From: Leucobacter aridicollis
GTDB lineage: Bacteria; Actinomycetota; Actinomycetes; Actinomycetales; Microbacteriaceae
Reading direction: 5' to 3'
Assembly (NCBI RefSeq): GCF_013409595.1
Contig: NZ_JACCBD010000001.1
Span: 3,038,001-3,102,000 of the forward strand
DNA: 64,000 nt
Shown: piece after piece, positions 7,436 to 15,198 of the stretch
How positions within the stretch are numbered: position 1 is the first letter of the stretch
Layout: every line of letters starts with the position of its first letter
Program-made: the position numbers and the translations under genes
Notes under the pieces: generated by a model
Told to the model about the DNA's origin: nothing
Database searches by the model: none
The model's input: the letters and a program-made list of their open reading frames with translations, nothing else

Positions 7436-8803
7436 CTAGGCTCTCCCGTACACCTCGCCCGGAATCTCGACTGTTGCCGTCTCAAGGTCCTGCTCTTTCA
7501 GGAGCGCTACCCCGCGAGTTTCCGGTATCGAAATGACCGTTATGATTCCTACGACGCCGACGGCGGCCAAGAAGTACCCCGGTACGAGCATGTTTCCCGT
7601 GCTGTCGAGGAGCCAGGTCAACACGTATGGGGCCGTTCCGGCGAAGAGAGCCGCCGTCACCGCGTACGCAATCGAGAGTCCAGTCTGCCGCGTGCGCGTC
7701 GGGAACAGCTCAACGACGGTCACGGCATGTGTTCCGAGGATAATCGCAAGAATGAGCGCCAGCCCAAGTGTGGATACGAAGGACGCCCACGATGCCCCTG
7801 ATTGCATGAGGAGGAAGAGCGGAACCGCGAGCAATGTGAGTGCCACGGCAGCAGTCATCAGCACGGGCTTTCGCCCGAGTTTGTCCGACGCGATGCCGGC
7901 GAGCGGAACCACAATGAGCCCGAGCGCCGAGGCAAGCGTCGACAGCAGGGCCGCACGGCCAGCGTCAAACCCGATATAGACCTCTTGGTAGGTCAGCAAA
8001 TACACGAGCACAACGTAGAAGGTCACGTTCATGAAGATTTCCATGCCGCAGGTCTGAATGAACTCTCGCCTATTCCGCTGGAACACCTCGCGAACGGGAG
8101 CGTGAGAAACCGTTTCGAGTTCCTTGAGCTGTTCGAACTCTGGGGTGTCTTCGATCTTCCGACGAATGTACAACCCGATAAAGCCAAGTGGAACAGTGAT
8201 GAGAAACGGTATCCGCCATGCCCAGTCGATGATTTGTTGAGGATCGAAGACGACGTTGAGCAGCACAACAGTGAAAGAGGCGAGGAGGAAGCCGAGTAGG
8301 CTGCCAAACTCGAGCCAACTTACCCCGAACCCCCTTCGATTTGCGGGTGAGAACTCGCCGAGGAACGCGGCGGCACTACCGAACTCACCGCCCGCGGCGA
8401 GCCCTTGCACGACTCGAGTAGCGATCAAAAGGATCGGCGCGGCGATCCCGATCGAGCTGTACCCCGGAAGCAAGCCCAGAACAAGTGTTGCAAGTGCCAT
8501 CGACAGGATCACGATGGACAGTGTCTGCTTTCGTCCAAGCCGGTCTCCGAGTCGGCCAAAGATCACCGCTCCGATGGGACGGACTAGGAAGGACACCGCG
8601 AAGACCGCGAACGCCGCGAGTAGACCTGACGAACTATTACTCTCCGGGAAAAACACGACGGCAATTGTGCCTGCGAGGTACGCGTAGACAGCCCAGTCGA
8701 ACCAGTGCACCAGCACACCAATCGATCCCGCTACGACGCTTTTTCGAAGACTCTTTTGGTCCACGAGATCGCTGATTTCATGGACAGGCGATTCTGTCGA
8801 CAT
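7436..8803 (-). CDS. MFS transporter, metabolite:H+ symporter (MHS/ProP-KgtP) family
   Basis: 455 residues from ATG 8803, with AGGAG six nt upstream. Twelve predicted membrane helices; MHS-type signatures are R-P-I-G-A-V-I-F-G-R-L-G-D-R-L-G-R-K-Q-T after helix 2 and G-F-G-V-S-W-L-E-F-G in the first half. Members take up carboxylates, betaines or similar compounds with protons. Last gene of the RidA-DUF1028-M20 operon (37 bp after the hydrolase start), so it likely imports that pathway's substrate. The gene is visibly AT-richer than its neighbours: the 60-base row at 8161 has 29 G+C, while the row at 9481 in the hydrolase has 44. This suggests separate acquisition. Confidence 0.88.
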   Translation of the reverse strand: MSTESPVHEISDLVDQKSLRKSVVAGSIGVLVHWFDWAVYAYLAGTIAVVFFPESNSSSGLLAAFAVFAVSFLVRPIGAVIFGRLGDRLGRKQTLSIVILSMALATLVLGLLPGYSSIGIAAPILLIATRVVQGLAAGGEFGSAAAFLGEFSPANRRGFGVSWLEFGSLLGFLLASFTVVLLNVVFDPQQIIDWAWRIPFLITVPLGFIGLYIRRKIEDTPEFEQLKELETVSHAPVREVFQRNRREFIQTCGMEIFMNVTFYVVLVYLLTYQEVYIGFDAGRAALLSTLASALGLIVVPLAGIASDKLGRKPVLMTAAVALTLLAVPLFLLMQSGASWASFVSTLGLALILAIILGTHAVTVVELFPTRTRQTGLSIAYAVTAALFAGTAPYVLTWLLDSTGNMLVPGYFLAAVGVVGIITVISIPETRGVALLKEQDLETATVEIPGEVYGRA

Positions 8804-8840
8804 TGACTTCTCCTGCTTCATTTGTGGGTTGAGGGTTGTG

Positions 8841-9995
8841 TCAGATGGTGTGGGCGCGGGAGCGCGCCGCGTCGAGCGCAGTCCACGCGAGGGCCGTCGC
8901 CCCGTCCCGAAGTGTGCGTTCCGCTGTCTCGCCGACGCAGGCGTCGGCGAAGGCGGCCTGATGGTTGCTCGCGGTGCCGCCAACCCCGATGTACGGATGG
9001 ATCGCATTCACGAGTTGGGAGACGTTCCCCATGTCAGTGGACGCACGGTTCATGGTGACGTCGGCGGGGTTGGCGTCGAAGTTTCGCCCGAGTGCGAGCG
9101 CGTTTTCCCGGTACCAGGCGAGCGCCTCGTCGTCGGTGCGCATCTCTGCGTAGCGCTTGCTCTCGGGCGTCACGGTGAGTTTCGCGCCCGTCGCGAGTGC
9201 ACCGGCCTCAAAGCACTTCAACACGCGCTCCTCGAGCGCGATGAGCTCCGCGGTGGTCTCCGCGCGCACGTACCACCGGCCTTCGGTGCGCTCCGGGATC
9301 GCGTTCGGGGCCTCCCCACCTCGGGTCTGCACGCCGTGCACCCGAACGCTCGAAGGGAGCTGCTGCCGGAGCAGCGCGATCGCGAGCTGGGCCACGAGGA
9401 AGGCATCGTTCGCGTTCGTGCCGCGCTCGGGGTACGCCGCGGCGTGTGCGGCCTGGCCGACGTACTGCACGTGCCAGTGCGTCACGGCGAACGGCTTGGC
9501 CTCAGCGACGTCCACCGGGGCGGGGTGCGCCATAAGGGCGAGGTCGAGGTTGGCAAATGCGCCACGCTCGAGCAGCTCGATCTTGCCGCCCCCGCCCTCC
9601 TCCGCGGGGGTACCGACAACCTCGACCGCGATGCCGAGTTCATCGGCCACGGCGGCGAGCGCGATCGCGCCGCCTACCGACATCGCCGAGATGAGGTTGT
9701 GCCCACAGGCGTGCCCAAGCCCTGGGAGCGCGTCGTACTCGGCGAGAAACCCGACGGTGAACCGCGCGGCCCGCTCCGGCAACCGCACCGCGCGAAACGC
9801 GGTCGCAAGACCGAGGTAGGCGCGTTCAATCTCGAAGCCGTGGGCCTCTAGGACGCCGGAGACGGCCGCGGCCGAGCGATGCTCCTGCCAGCCGAGCTCG
9901 GGGTCGTCGTGCAACTGGTTCGATAGCACGACAAGTTCGGGTTCCACGGCTCCGACGGCCGCCGCGATCCCAGCTTTCAGCGCGTCACTCGTCAC
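8841..9995 (-). CDS. M20-family amidohydrolase (AbgB/PM20D2-like)
   Basis: 384 residues from GTG 9995. Zinc-site motifs: G-L-G-H-A-C-G-H-N (residues 92-100), T-P-A-E-E-G-G-G-G-K (129-138, Glu pair) and M-A-H-P-A-P with His157; the dimerisation lid lies at about 170-290. The family (p-aminobenzoyl-glutamate hydrolase, N-acyl amino acid and dipeptide hydrolases) cleaves amide bonds. The start overlaps the end of the DUF1028 gene by 11 nt. With RidA, DUF1028 and a permease in one operon it probably releases an amino acid from an N-acylated or amidated compound (inference). Confidence 0.88.
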   Translation of the reverse strand: MTSDALKAGIAAAVGAVEPELVVLSNQLHDDPELGWQEHRSAAAVSGVLEAHGFEIERAYLGLATAFRAVRLPERAARFTVGFLAEYDALPGLGHACGHNLISAMSVGGAIALAAVADELGIAVEVVGTPAEEGGGGKIELLERGAFANLDLALMAHPAPVDVAEAKPFAVTHWHVQYVGQAAHAAAYPERGTNANDAFLVAQLAIALLRQQLPSSVRVHGVQTRGGEAPNAIPERTEGRWYVRAETTAELIALEERVLKCFEAGALATGAKLTVTPESKRYAEMRTDDEALAWYRENALALGRNFDANPADVTMNRASTDMGNVSQLVNAIHPYIGVGGTASNHQAAFADACVGETAERTLRDGATALAWTALDAARSRAHTI

Positions 9996-10662
9996 CGGGG
10001 ACTCCGTACGACGGGGCAGCGGCCGGGTTGAGCCCGCGGTGGGTGTAGTCGTCGCGCTGCGGCAGCCACTCTGCCAAGACGCGGCCGAGCGTCTCGACCG
10101 GGGCGTCGTCCCAGTCAACGCGCAGATCGGTGACGCGCCATCCGGCGTCGCTCACCACCGCGAGGCCTGCCGAATGGATCGGGCCAGCCTCGCCGCCGGC
10201 CGCGAGCGCGGCTTGCAGCGCGGCGAACAGGCGCTCCTCAATCCGTCCCGTTGCCGCAACTGCAGTGTCGACGAGCGCGTCGAGCACCTCGAGCGAGGCA
10301 AGCATGTTGCCGCCGGCGACCGCGTTCTCACGGCTGGCGGCGCCGAAGATGCCGAGCGCCTTTCCCCCGGAGAAGACGGCGGGCCGGCCAGCGCTATCAA
10401 GCACGAGCAGTTGCCGGTAGTCGATGGTGGCCGGGTCGGCTGCGGAGACCACTGCATCGAGCGCTTCCTGCGCGCTCGCACCAGTGCGGAGTTCGGCGAG
10501 CAATGACTGCCCGAGTCTGGGATCGGTCACGTTCTGTGAGTGCGCACCGCCCACGCCGTCGGCGAGGTTGACGCAGCGCGCCGCGACAGCGGGAGACGAC
10601 GAGGCGATGACCGAACCGAACTCGCCGGTCTCGGCGTCACGAAGAATCAGCGAGAGCGTCAT
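9985..10662 (-). CDS. DUF1028-domain protein (Ntn-hydrolase-like)
   Basis: 225 residues; the whole protein matches the DUF1028 pattern: S-L-I-L-R-D-A-E-T-G-E-F-G-S-V-I-A-S at the N-terminus, V-G-G-A-H-S-Q-N, and a central G-G-N-M-L. The family has an Ntn-hydrolase-like fold and is found beside amidases, peptidases and RidA proteins, but its reaction is not established. ATG overlaps the stop of ridA (ATGA), and its own end overlaps the M20 gene, so all three are translated together. It could be a second hydrolase acting before or after the M20 enzyme. Confidence 0.88.
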   Translation of the reverse strand: MTLSLILRDAETGEFGSVIASSSPAVAARCVNLADGVGGAHSQNVTDPRLGQSLLAELRTGASAQEALDAVVSAADPATIDYRQLLVLDSAGRPAVFSGGKALGIFGAASRENAVAGGNMLASLEVLDALVDTAVAATGRIEERLFAALQAALAAGGEAGPIHSAGLAVVSDAGWRVTDLRVDWDDAPVETLGRVLAEWLPQRDDYTHRGLNPAAAPSYGVPGDE

Positions 10663-11090
10663 GCCGCGTCCGCCTCCGAGATCACGGCGGTCGCGTCAAT
10701 CTCAACGAGCCATTCTGGGCGTGCGAGGGCCTGAACGACAATGCCGGTCGACACCGGATAGACGCCCTTCAGCCACGTGCCCATGGTGCGATACACGTCT
10801 TCGCGGTACCGGGGGTCAATGATGTAGACGGTCACCTTGACGATGTCAGCGAGGCTGCTGCCTGCCTCTCGGAGGAGCATGTCGATGTTCGACATGGCCT
10901 TCTCGGTCTGGGCCACGACGTCGCCAATGCCGACGGACTCGCGAGTTTCGAGATCCTGACCGATTTGCCCGCGCAGGTACACGACCCCGTTCGCGACAAC
11001 CGCCTGGCAGAGGTCATTGTCGAGGTTCTGCTCCGGATAGGTTTCCTTGGTGTTAAACATCCGCAGGCGCGTGTGCGTTGGCTCCGTCAC
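10659..11090 (-). CDS. RidA-family (YjgF/YER057c/UK114) protein
   Basis: 143 residues from GTG 11090, with GAGGAG five nt upstream. Family core: V-V-A-N-G-V-V-Y-L-R-G-Q-I-G-Q-D, M-L-L-R-E-A-G-S-S-L-A-D-I-V-K-V-T-V-Y and A-L-A-R-P-E-W-L-V-E-I-D-A-T-A-V. RidA proteins deaminate reactive enamine/imine intermediates; other family members act as catabolic deaminases. An extra ~15 residues at the N-terminus suggest a subfamily member rather than housekeeping RidA. First gene of a four-gene operon reading towards 7436 and divergent from a LysR regulator. Confidence 0.88.
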   Translation of the reverse strand: MTEPTHTRLRMFNTKETYPEQNLDNDLCQAVVANGVVYLRGQIGQDLETRESVGIGDVVAQTEKAMSNIDMLLREAGSSLADIVKVTVYIIDPRYREDVYRTMGTWLKGVYPVSTGIVVQALARPEWLVEIDATAVISEADAA

Positions 11091-11146
11091 AGGATCTCCT
11101 CGTTGAGTGGGGGTCTTCGTTCTCCAGCCAATTGTCGAGAGAATCC

Positions 11147-11165
11147 GAGTATCTGTAAAATACTC
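11147..11165. promoter_or_regulatory. LysR-type operator candidate 1
   Basis: GAGTAT-N7-ATACTC, a perfect inverted repeat containing the T-N11-A core expected for LysR regulators, in the gap between divergent ridA and lysR genes. Confidence 0.6.
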
Positions 11166-11181
11166 AAAACAAAGATAGGGT

Positions 11182-11196
11182 ATCTGGAAAACAGAT
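11182..11196. promoter_or_regulatory. LysR-type operator candidate 2
   Basis: ATCTG-N5-CAGAT inverted repeat, its centre about 33 bp from that of the first dyad, close to the lysR start. Two sites at this spacing fit the recognition and activation sites of LysR regulators. Confidence 0.5.
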
Positions 11197-11226
11197 CGAT
11201 CCGTCGACGCGAGAAGGAGACAGGCA

Positions 11227-12156
11227 ATGGCGCAGCGTTTTCCGCTCACCCTCACGCAGCTGAGTTATTTCGCGGCGTGTGCGAAGGCGTTGAACATGAC
11301 GGCAGCGAGCCAGGAGCTCCACGTTGCCCAATCAGCAGTATCCACGGCCGTCGCGCAGCTCGAACGGTCGCTCGGGGCGACGCTCTTCATCAGACAGCAT
11401 TCCAAGGGGTTGATCCTCACCGCCGCGGGCGAGTCGCTGCTTCGCGATACCCAGCGGCTCTTCGGGATGCTGTCGGAGACAATCGACACGATCCAAGCAG
11501 ATCGCGACGACCTCACTGGCCAGATCACCATCGCGAGCTTCCATACGCTCACCCCCTTCTTGATCCCACCCCTGCTGCACCGGCTGAGGGAGCGCCACCC
11601 AAACCTCGCCGTCTCCGTCAGGGAAGGCGACTACGAGCAAAACCTCGCGGACCTGCGCGGGGGCCGCGCAGAGGTCGCCATTACCTACGCGCTGAGCAAC
11701 GCCGACGGCGTGGCCCAGGAGGTCGTCGGGCACGCGGCTCCGCATGCGGTGCTCTCCACCGATCACCCACTCGCCAGCCGCGCATCGGTCTCGCTCGCCG
11801 AACTCAGCAGCGAGCCCTTCGTATTGCTCGACCTGCCGGACAGCAACGACTACTTTCTGAGCCTGCTCGCGACGGCGGGTGTTTCCCCCGAGGTCCGCTA
11901 CCGCACGAAGAACTACGAGGCGGTGCGGTCGTTCGTCGCCATGGGGCTCGGGTTCTCGATCCTCAACCAGCGCCCGCGCACCGCCGCGACCTACGCGGGC
12001 AACAGCATCGCAACCGTCGAACTCAGCGGCGACGTTCGCGGCCTCGACGTCACGATCGCCACCCTCGCTCAGGTCGAACAGACCGCGCGGTCCAAGGCCG
12101 TGAAGCAGGCGCTCGTAGATTTGCTCGCCGAAGACGGGGCGACCGCGACCGAGTAG
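11227..12156 (+). CDS. LysR-family transcriptional regulator
   Basis: 309 residues, ATG with AAGGAG seven nt upstream. N-terminal winged helix-turn-helix (residues ~8-65: L-S-Y-F-A-A-C-A-K-A-L-N-M-T-A-A-S and V-A-Q-S-A-V-S-T-A-V-A-Q-L-E); effector domain at ~95-300 (I-A-S-F-H-T-L-T-P, V-R-E-G-D-Y, V-A-I-T-Y-A-L). Divergent from the RidA-DUF1028-M20-MHS operon over a 136-bp gap with two LysR-like dyads, so it very likely controls that operon and itself. The effector would be the substrate or an intermediate. Confidence 0.9.
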   Translation: MAQRFPLTLTQLSYFAACAKALNMTAASQELHVAQSAVSTAVAQLERSLGATLFIRQHSKGLILTAAGESLLRDTQRLFGMLSETIDTIQADRDDLTGQITIASFHTLTPFLIPPLLHRLRERHPNLAVSVREGDYEQNLADLRGGRAEVAITYALSNADGVAQEVVGHAAPHAVLSTDHPLASRASVSLAELSSEPFVLLDLPDSNDYFLSLLATAGVSPEVRYRTKNYEAVRSFVAMGLGFSILNQRPRTAATYAGNSIATVELSGDVRGLDVTIATLAQVEQTARSKAVKQALVDLLAEDGATATE

Positions 12157-12386
12157 CCGCCGGACAGCGGCTCATTCATGCGTTTTTCCGATAACTCGTC
12201 AGGGTTCAATCTATTTCCCTGATCCAATGCTCCGCGAATGTGTATTGGCTTCGCTCGCTACCCCTGCGGTTTGCTAGGTGCGTCGAAGGTCGCCGCCCGC
12301 GCGACCCGGCAGAGAGCAGCCGAACGGGAGTACGCCCCGATCCGGGCGCTCCGCACCCCACACTTCTACTCGAGCGGAGAGAAACT

Positions 12387-13700
12387 ATGTCAAGCCCTGA
12401 ACCCGAGGTCACCGAGGTCCTCGTCGTTGGCGGCGGCCAGGCCGGCGTGGCGATGAGCGAGCACCTCACCCAGCGCGGGATCGACCACATCGTCGTCGAA
12501 CGAAACCGCGTCGCCGAGAACTGGCGCACCGCTCGATGGGACTCGCTCGTCGCAAATGGTCCGGCCTGGCACGACCGCTTCCCAAGCATGGCGTTTGAGG
12601 GCGTCGCAGCTGACGAGTTCGCGCCGAAAGACGCCGTCGCCGACTACCTCGAGGCCTACGCGAAGGCGTTCTGTTCCCCCATCCGCACGGGGGTGAGCGT
12701 GACCTCCGTACGCCGCAACGAGCACGGCGCTGGGTTTACCGCACACACCTCGGAGGGCACCATCACCGCCCGGTACGTCGTCGCCGCAACCGGCGCGTTC
12801 CAGAATCCAGCGATTCCGCCCCTCGTCCCAGACGACGCCCCGCTCACTCAGATCCATTCGAGCACCTACCGAAACCCCGACCAGCTTCCCGCCGGTGGCG
12901 TGCTCGTCGTCGGTGCGGGCTCCTCCGGCGTGCAGATCGCCGCGGAGCTGCGCCGCGCGGGCCGCGAGGTGACGTTGGCGGTCGGACCCCACGATCGCCC
13001 ACCGCAGCGCTACCGCGGCCGCGCATTCGTCTGGTGGCTCGGCACCCTCGGCCTCTGGCAGGCGGCAGCCCCGGCAGCGGGATCCGAGCACGTCACCATC
13101 GCCGTGAGCGGCGCCGACGGAGGTCACACCGTCGACTTCCGCGACCTCGCCGCAGACGGCATCCGTCTCGTCGGGCGCGCGAGCGGCTACTCCAATGGAA
13201 CGCTCACGTTCGACGATGATCTGGCCGCCAACATCGAACGCGGCGACAGCAACTACCTCGCCATCCTGCAGGCGGCCGACGCCTACATCGCGCGAAACGG
13301 ACTCGATCTTCCCGAGGAGCCCGAGGCGCACAACCTCGGACCGCTCCCGGCCGATGCGCTCGACCCCATCCGCGAGCTCGACATTGCCGCCGCCGGCATC
13401 ACCTCGATCGTCTGGGCGACGGGGTTCAAGAGTGACTACTCGTGGCTCCAAGTCGATGCGCTCGACGAGCGCGGCCTCCCACGCCACCAGCGCGGCGTGT
13501 CCTCAGAGCCCGGCGTCTACTTCCTTGGCCTCCCCTGGCAGTCGAGCCGCGGATCCACCTTCATCTGGGGCGTCTGGCACGATGCAAAATATCTCGCGGA
13601 CCAGATCGAGATCCAGGACTCGTATCTCGGGTACGACGGCGACGGGGTGCCGTGGAACTTTGTGCCGAAGGCGCCAGCCGCCCGCGCCGTCAACGCGTAG
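12387..13700 (+). CDS. Flavin-containing monooxygenase-like NAD(P)/FAD oxidoreductase (CzcO/FMO type)
   Basis: 437 residues. ATG 12387 follows GGAGAG by five nt. FAD site V-L-V-V-G-G-G-Q-A-G (residues 11-20), the tail V-V-E-R-N-R-V-A-E-N-W-R, and a second Rossmann motif V-L-V-V-G-A-G-S-S-G-V-Q-I (residues ~173-185) for NADPH. W-A-T-G-F near the C-terminus is the ATG motif common to these enzymes. Likely hydroxylates or oxygenates a small molecule. It lies 230 bp after the LysR gene on the same strand; whether it belongs to that pathway is unclear. A strong hairpin follows. Confidence 0.85.
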   Translation: MSSPEPEVTEVLVVGGGQAGVAMSEHLTQRGIDHIVVERNRVAENWRTARWDSLVANGPAWHDRFPSMAFEGVAADEFAPKDAVADYLEAYAKAFCSPIRTGVSVTSVRRNEHGAGFTAHTSEGTITARYVVAATGAFQNPAIPPLVPDDAPLTQIHSSTYRNPDQLPAGGVLVVGAGSSGVQIAAELRRAGREVTLAVGPHDRPPQRYRGRAFVWWLGTLGLWQAAAPAAGSEHVTIAVSGADGGHTVDFRDLAADGIRLVGRASGYSNGTLTFDDDLAANIERGDSNYLAILQAADAYIARNGLDLPEEPEAHNLGPLPADALDPIRELDIAAAGITSIVWATGFKSDYSWLQVDALDERGLPRHQRGVSSEPGVYFLGLPWQSSRGSTFIWGVWHDAKYLADQIEIQDSYLGYDGDGVPWNFVPKAPAARAVNA

Positions 13701-13705
13701 CGGCA

Positions 13706-13770
13706 CGCACCGAGCCCGGGCCCCTGTCTCAGCCAGTGACTGGCTGCCTCCGGGGCCCGGGCTCGGTGCG
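13706..13770. terminator. Nested double hairpin, bidirectional terminator
   Basis: Outer perfect 19-bp stem (13706-13724 with 13752-13770) enclosing an inner 7-bp stem CAGCCAG/CTGGCTG at 13730-13746. It fills the gap between the convergent monooxygenase and GntP genes. No T-tract is present. Confidence 0.85.
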
Positions 13771-13783
13771 TATGGCGGGCGCG

Positions 13784-15139
13784 CTACAGCATGATGAGGC
13801 TGATGACCCAGACCGCGACGAACGCGGAAACACCCTGGATGAGCGTCGCCGGCGTGAGCGTGCGGTAGGCCGTCGCCGTCGGGATGCGACTGAACTGCGA
13901 CACCACCCAGAAGTACGAGTCGTTTGCGTGCGAGACCACCATCGCGCCCGCGCCAATCGCGAGCACCGACAGCACCGCACCGATGTCGCTGCCGAGCCCG
14001 AGCGCCGGCAACAGCGGCAGCATCATCGCAGACGTGGTCACCATTGCAACGGTCGACGAGCCCTGCGCGGTCTTCAGCGCCGCGGACACGATGAACGGCA
14101 CCGCGATGCCGATGCCGAGCGTCGCGAGGTTGTCGGCGAGGAACGTGGTGATGCTGCTCTTGCCGAGCACTCCACCGAACGCCGCACCTGCCGCGGTGAT
14201 CATGAGGATCGGCGCCGAGATCGTGATACCGTCGGCGATCTGCGTGTTGAACCGCTCGAGCTTGCCGTTGCCGCGCAGCAGGAAGATCGCGGAGATGAGC
14301 CCGAGGGCGAGCGCCACGACGGGAGTGCCGATGAAGTTCAGGGTGGCCGCGAGGCCGCCCTCACCAAACGGCAGGCCGGGGAGCTTCGCGATCGACGCGA
14401 GGCAGATGAGCAGGATCGGGATCAGGATCGGCAGGAACGCGACGAAGCCATTCGGGAGCTTCCCGTAGGCGGCCTTGAGGTCCTCGTAGCTCTCCTCGAC
14501 CTCGCCCTCGGGGAGCGGGAGCAGCTCGATGTCGCGCTTCAGGAAGGTGTTCGCGTAGAGGAGCGCGGCGAGCGCGGAAACTGCTGCGACGATGAGGCCG
14601 AGGCCGATGAGGAGGCCCAGGTGGGAATCGACCTCGAGGTTCGCGGCGGCCGCGAGCGGGCCGGGAGTCGGCGGGACGAGCGTGTGCGTGGCGTACAGAC
14701 CCGTCATGAGCGCGATCGACATCGCGACGAGCGAGACGCCGGTTCGCTTGGCGATGGCCTTGCGCAGGGAGTTCAGGATCACGAACCCCGAGTCGCAGAA
14801 CACGGGGATCGAGACGATGTATCCGATGACCGACATCGTGAGCGTCGGGAAGCGCGTTCCGATGAGCTTAATGAGCGCATCAGCCATCGCGATCGCCGCG
14901 CCAGATCGTTCGAGGATCACCCCGATCATCGTGCCGAACAGGATGACGAGGCCGATGTTGCCGAGGGTCTTCCCGAAGGATTCGGTGATCGTCGGAATGA
15001 TCTCCTCGACGGGGAGCCCGAAGGCGAAGGCGCCGATGAACGCTGCGCCGAGCAGGGCGAGGAACGGAGATATCTTGAACTTGGCGGTGACCAGGACAAT
15101 CCCGGCGACCAGCACCAGTAGCACGATGAGATCGAGCAC
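13784..15139 (-). CDS. GntP-family gluconate/organic acid:H+ symporter
   Basis: 451 residues, GTG start. About 12-14 membrane helices; family motifs are G-K-T-L-G-N-I-G-L-V-I-L-F-G-T-M-I-G, C-D-S-G-F-V-I-L-N and the C-terminal A-L-K-T-A-Q-G-S-S-T-V-A and S-H-A-N-D-S-Y-F-W-V-V. GntP proteins import gluconate, glycerate-like or other sugar acids. It is 59 bp downstream of glycerate kinase on the same strand with a CdaR regulator before that, so D-glycerate or a related hydroxy acid is the best guess. The start has only a weak AGAGAGA ribosome site. Confidence 0.88.
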   Translation of the reverse strand: MLDLIVLLVLVAGIVLVTAKFKISPFLALLGAAFIGAFAFGLPVEEIIPTITESFGKTLGNIGLVILFGTMIGVILERSGAAIAMADALIKLIGTRFPTLTMSVIGYIVSIPVFCDSGFVILNSLRKAIAKRTGVSLVAMSIALMTGLYATHTLVPPTPGPLAAAANLEVDSHLGLLIGLGLIVAAVSALAALLYANTFLKRDIELLPLPEGEVEESYEDLKAAYGKLPNGFVAFLPILIPILLICLASIAKLPGLPFGEGGLAATLNFIGTPVVALALGLISAIFLLRGNGKLERFNTQIADGITISAPILMITAAGAAFGGVLGKSSITTFLADNLATLGIGIAVPFIVSAALKTAQGSSTVAMVTTSAMMLPLLPALGLGSDIGAVLSVLAIGAGAMVVSHANDSYFWVVSQFSRIPTATAYRTLTPATLIQGVSAFVAVWVISLIML

Positions 15140-15198
15140 GGTTTCTCTCTTTCTTGAATGACGACTGTGTCAGTGTGGTGGGTCGCCCGACGGCGGTG

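Noticed and set aside
13442-15121. 559-codon plus-strand frame over GntP
   Set aside because: Product is almost entirely Arg, Glu, Asp and His, as expected from the complement of a membrane-protein gene; GntP is unmistakable on the other strand.
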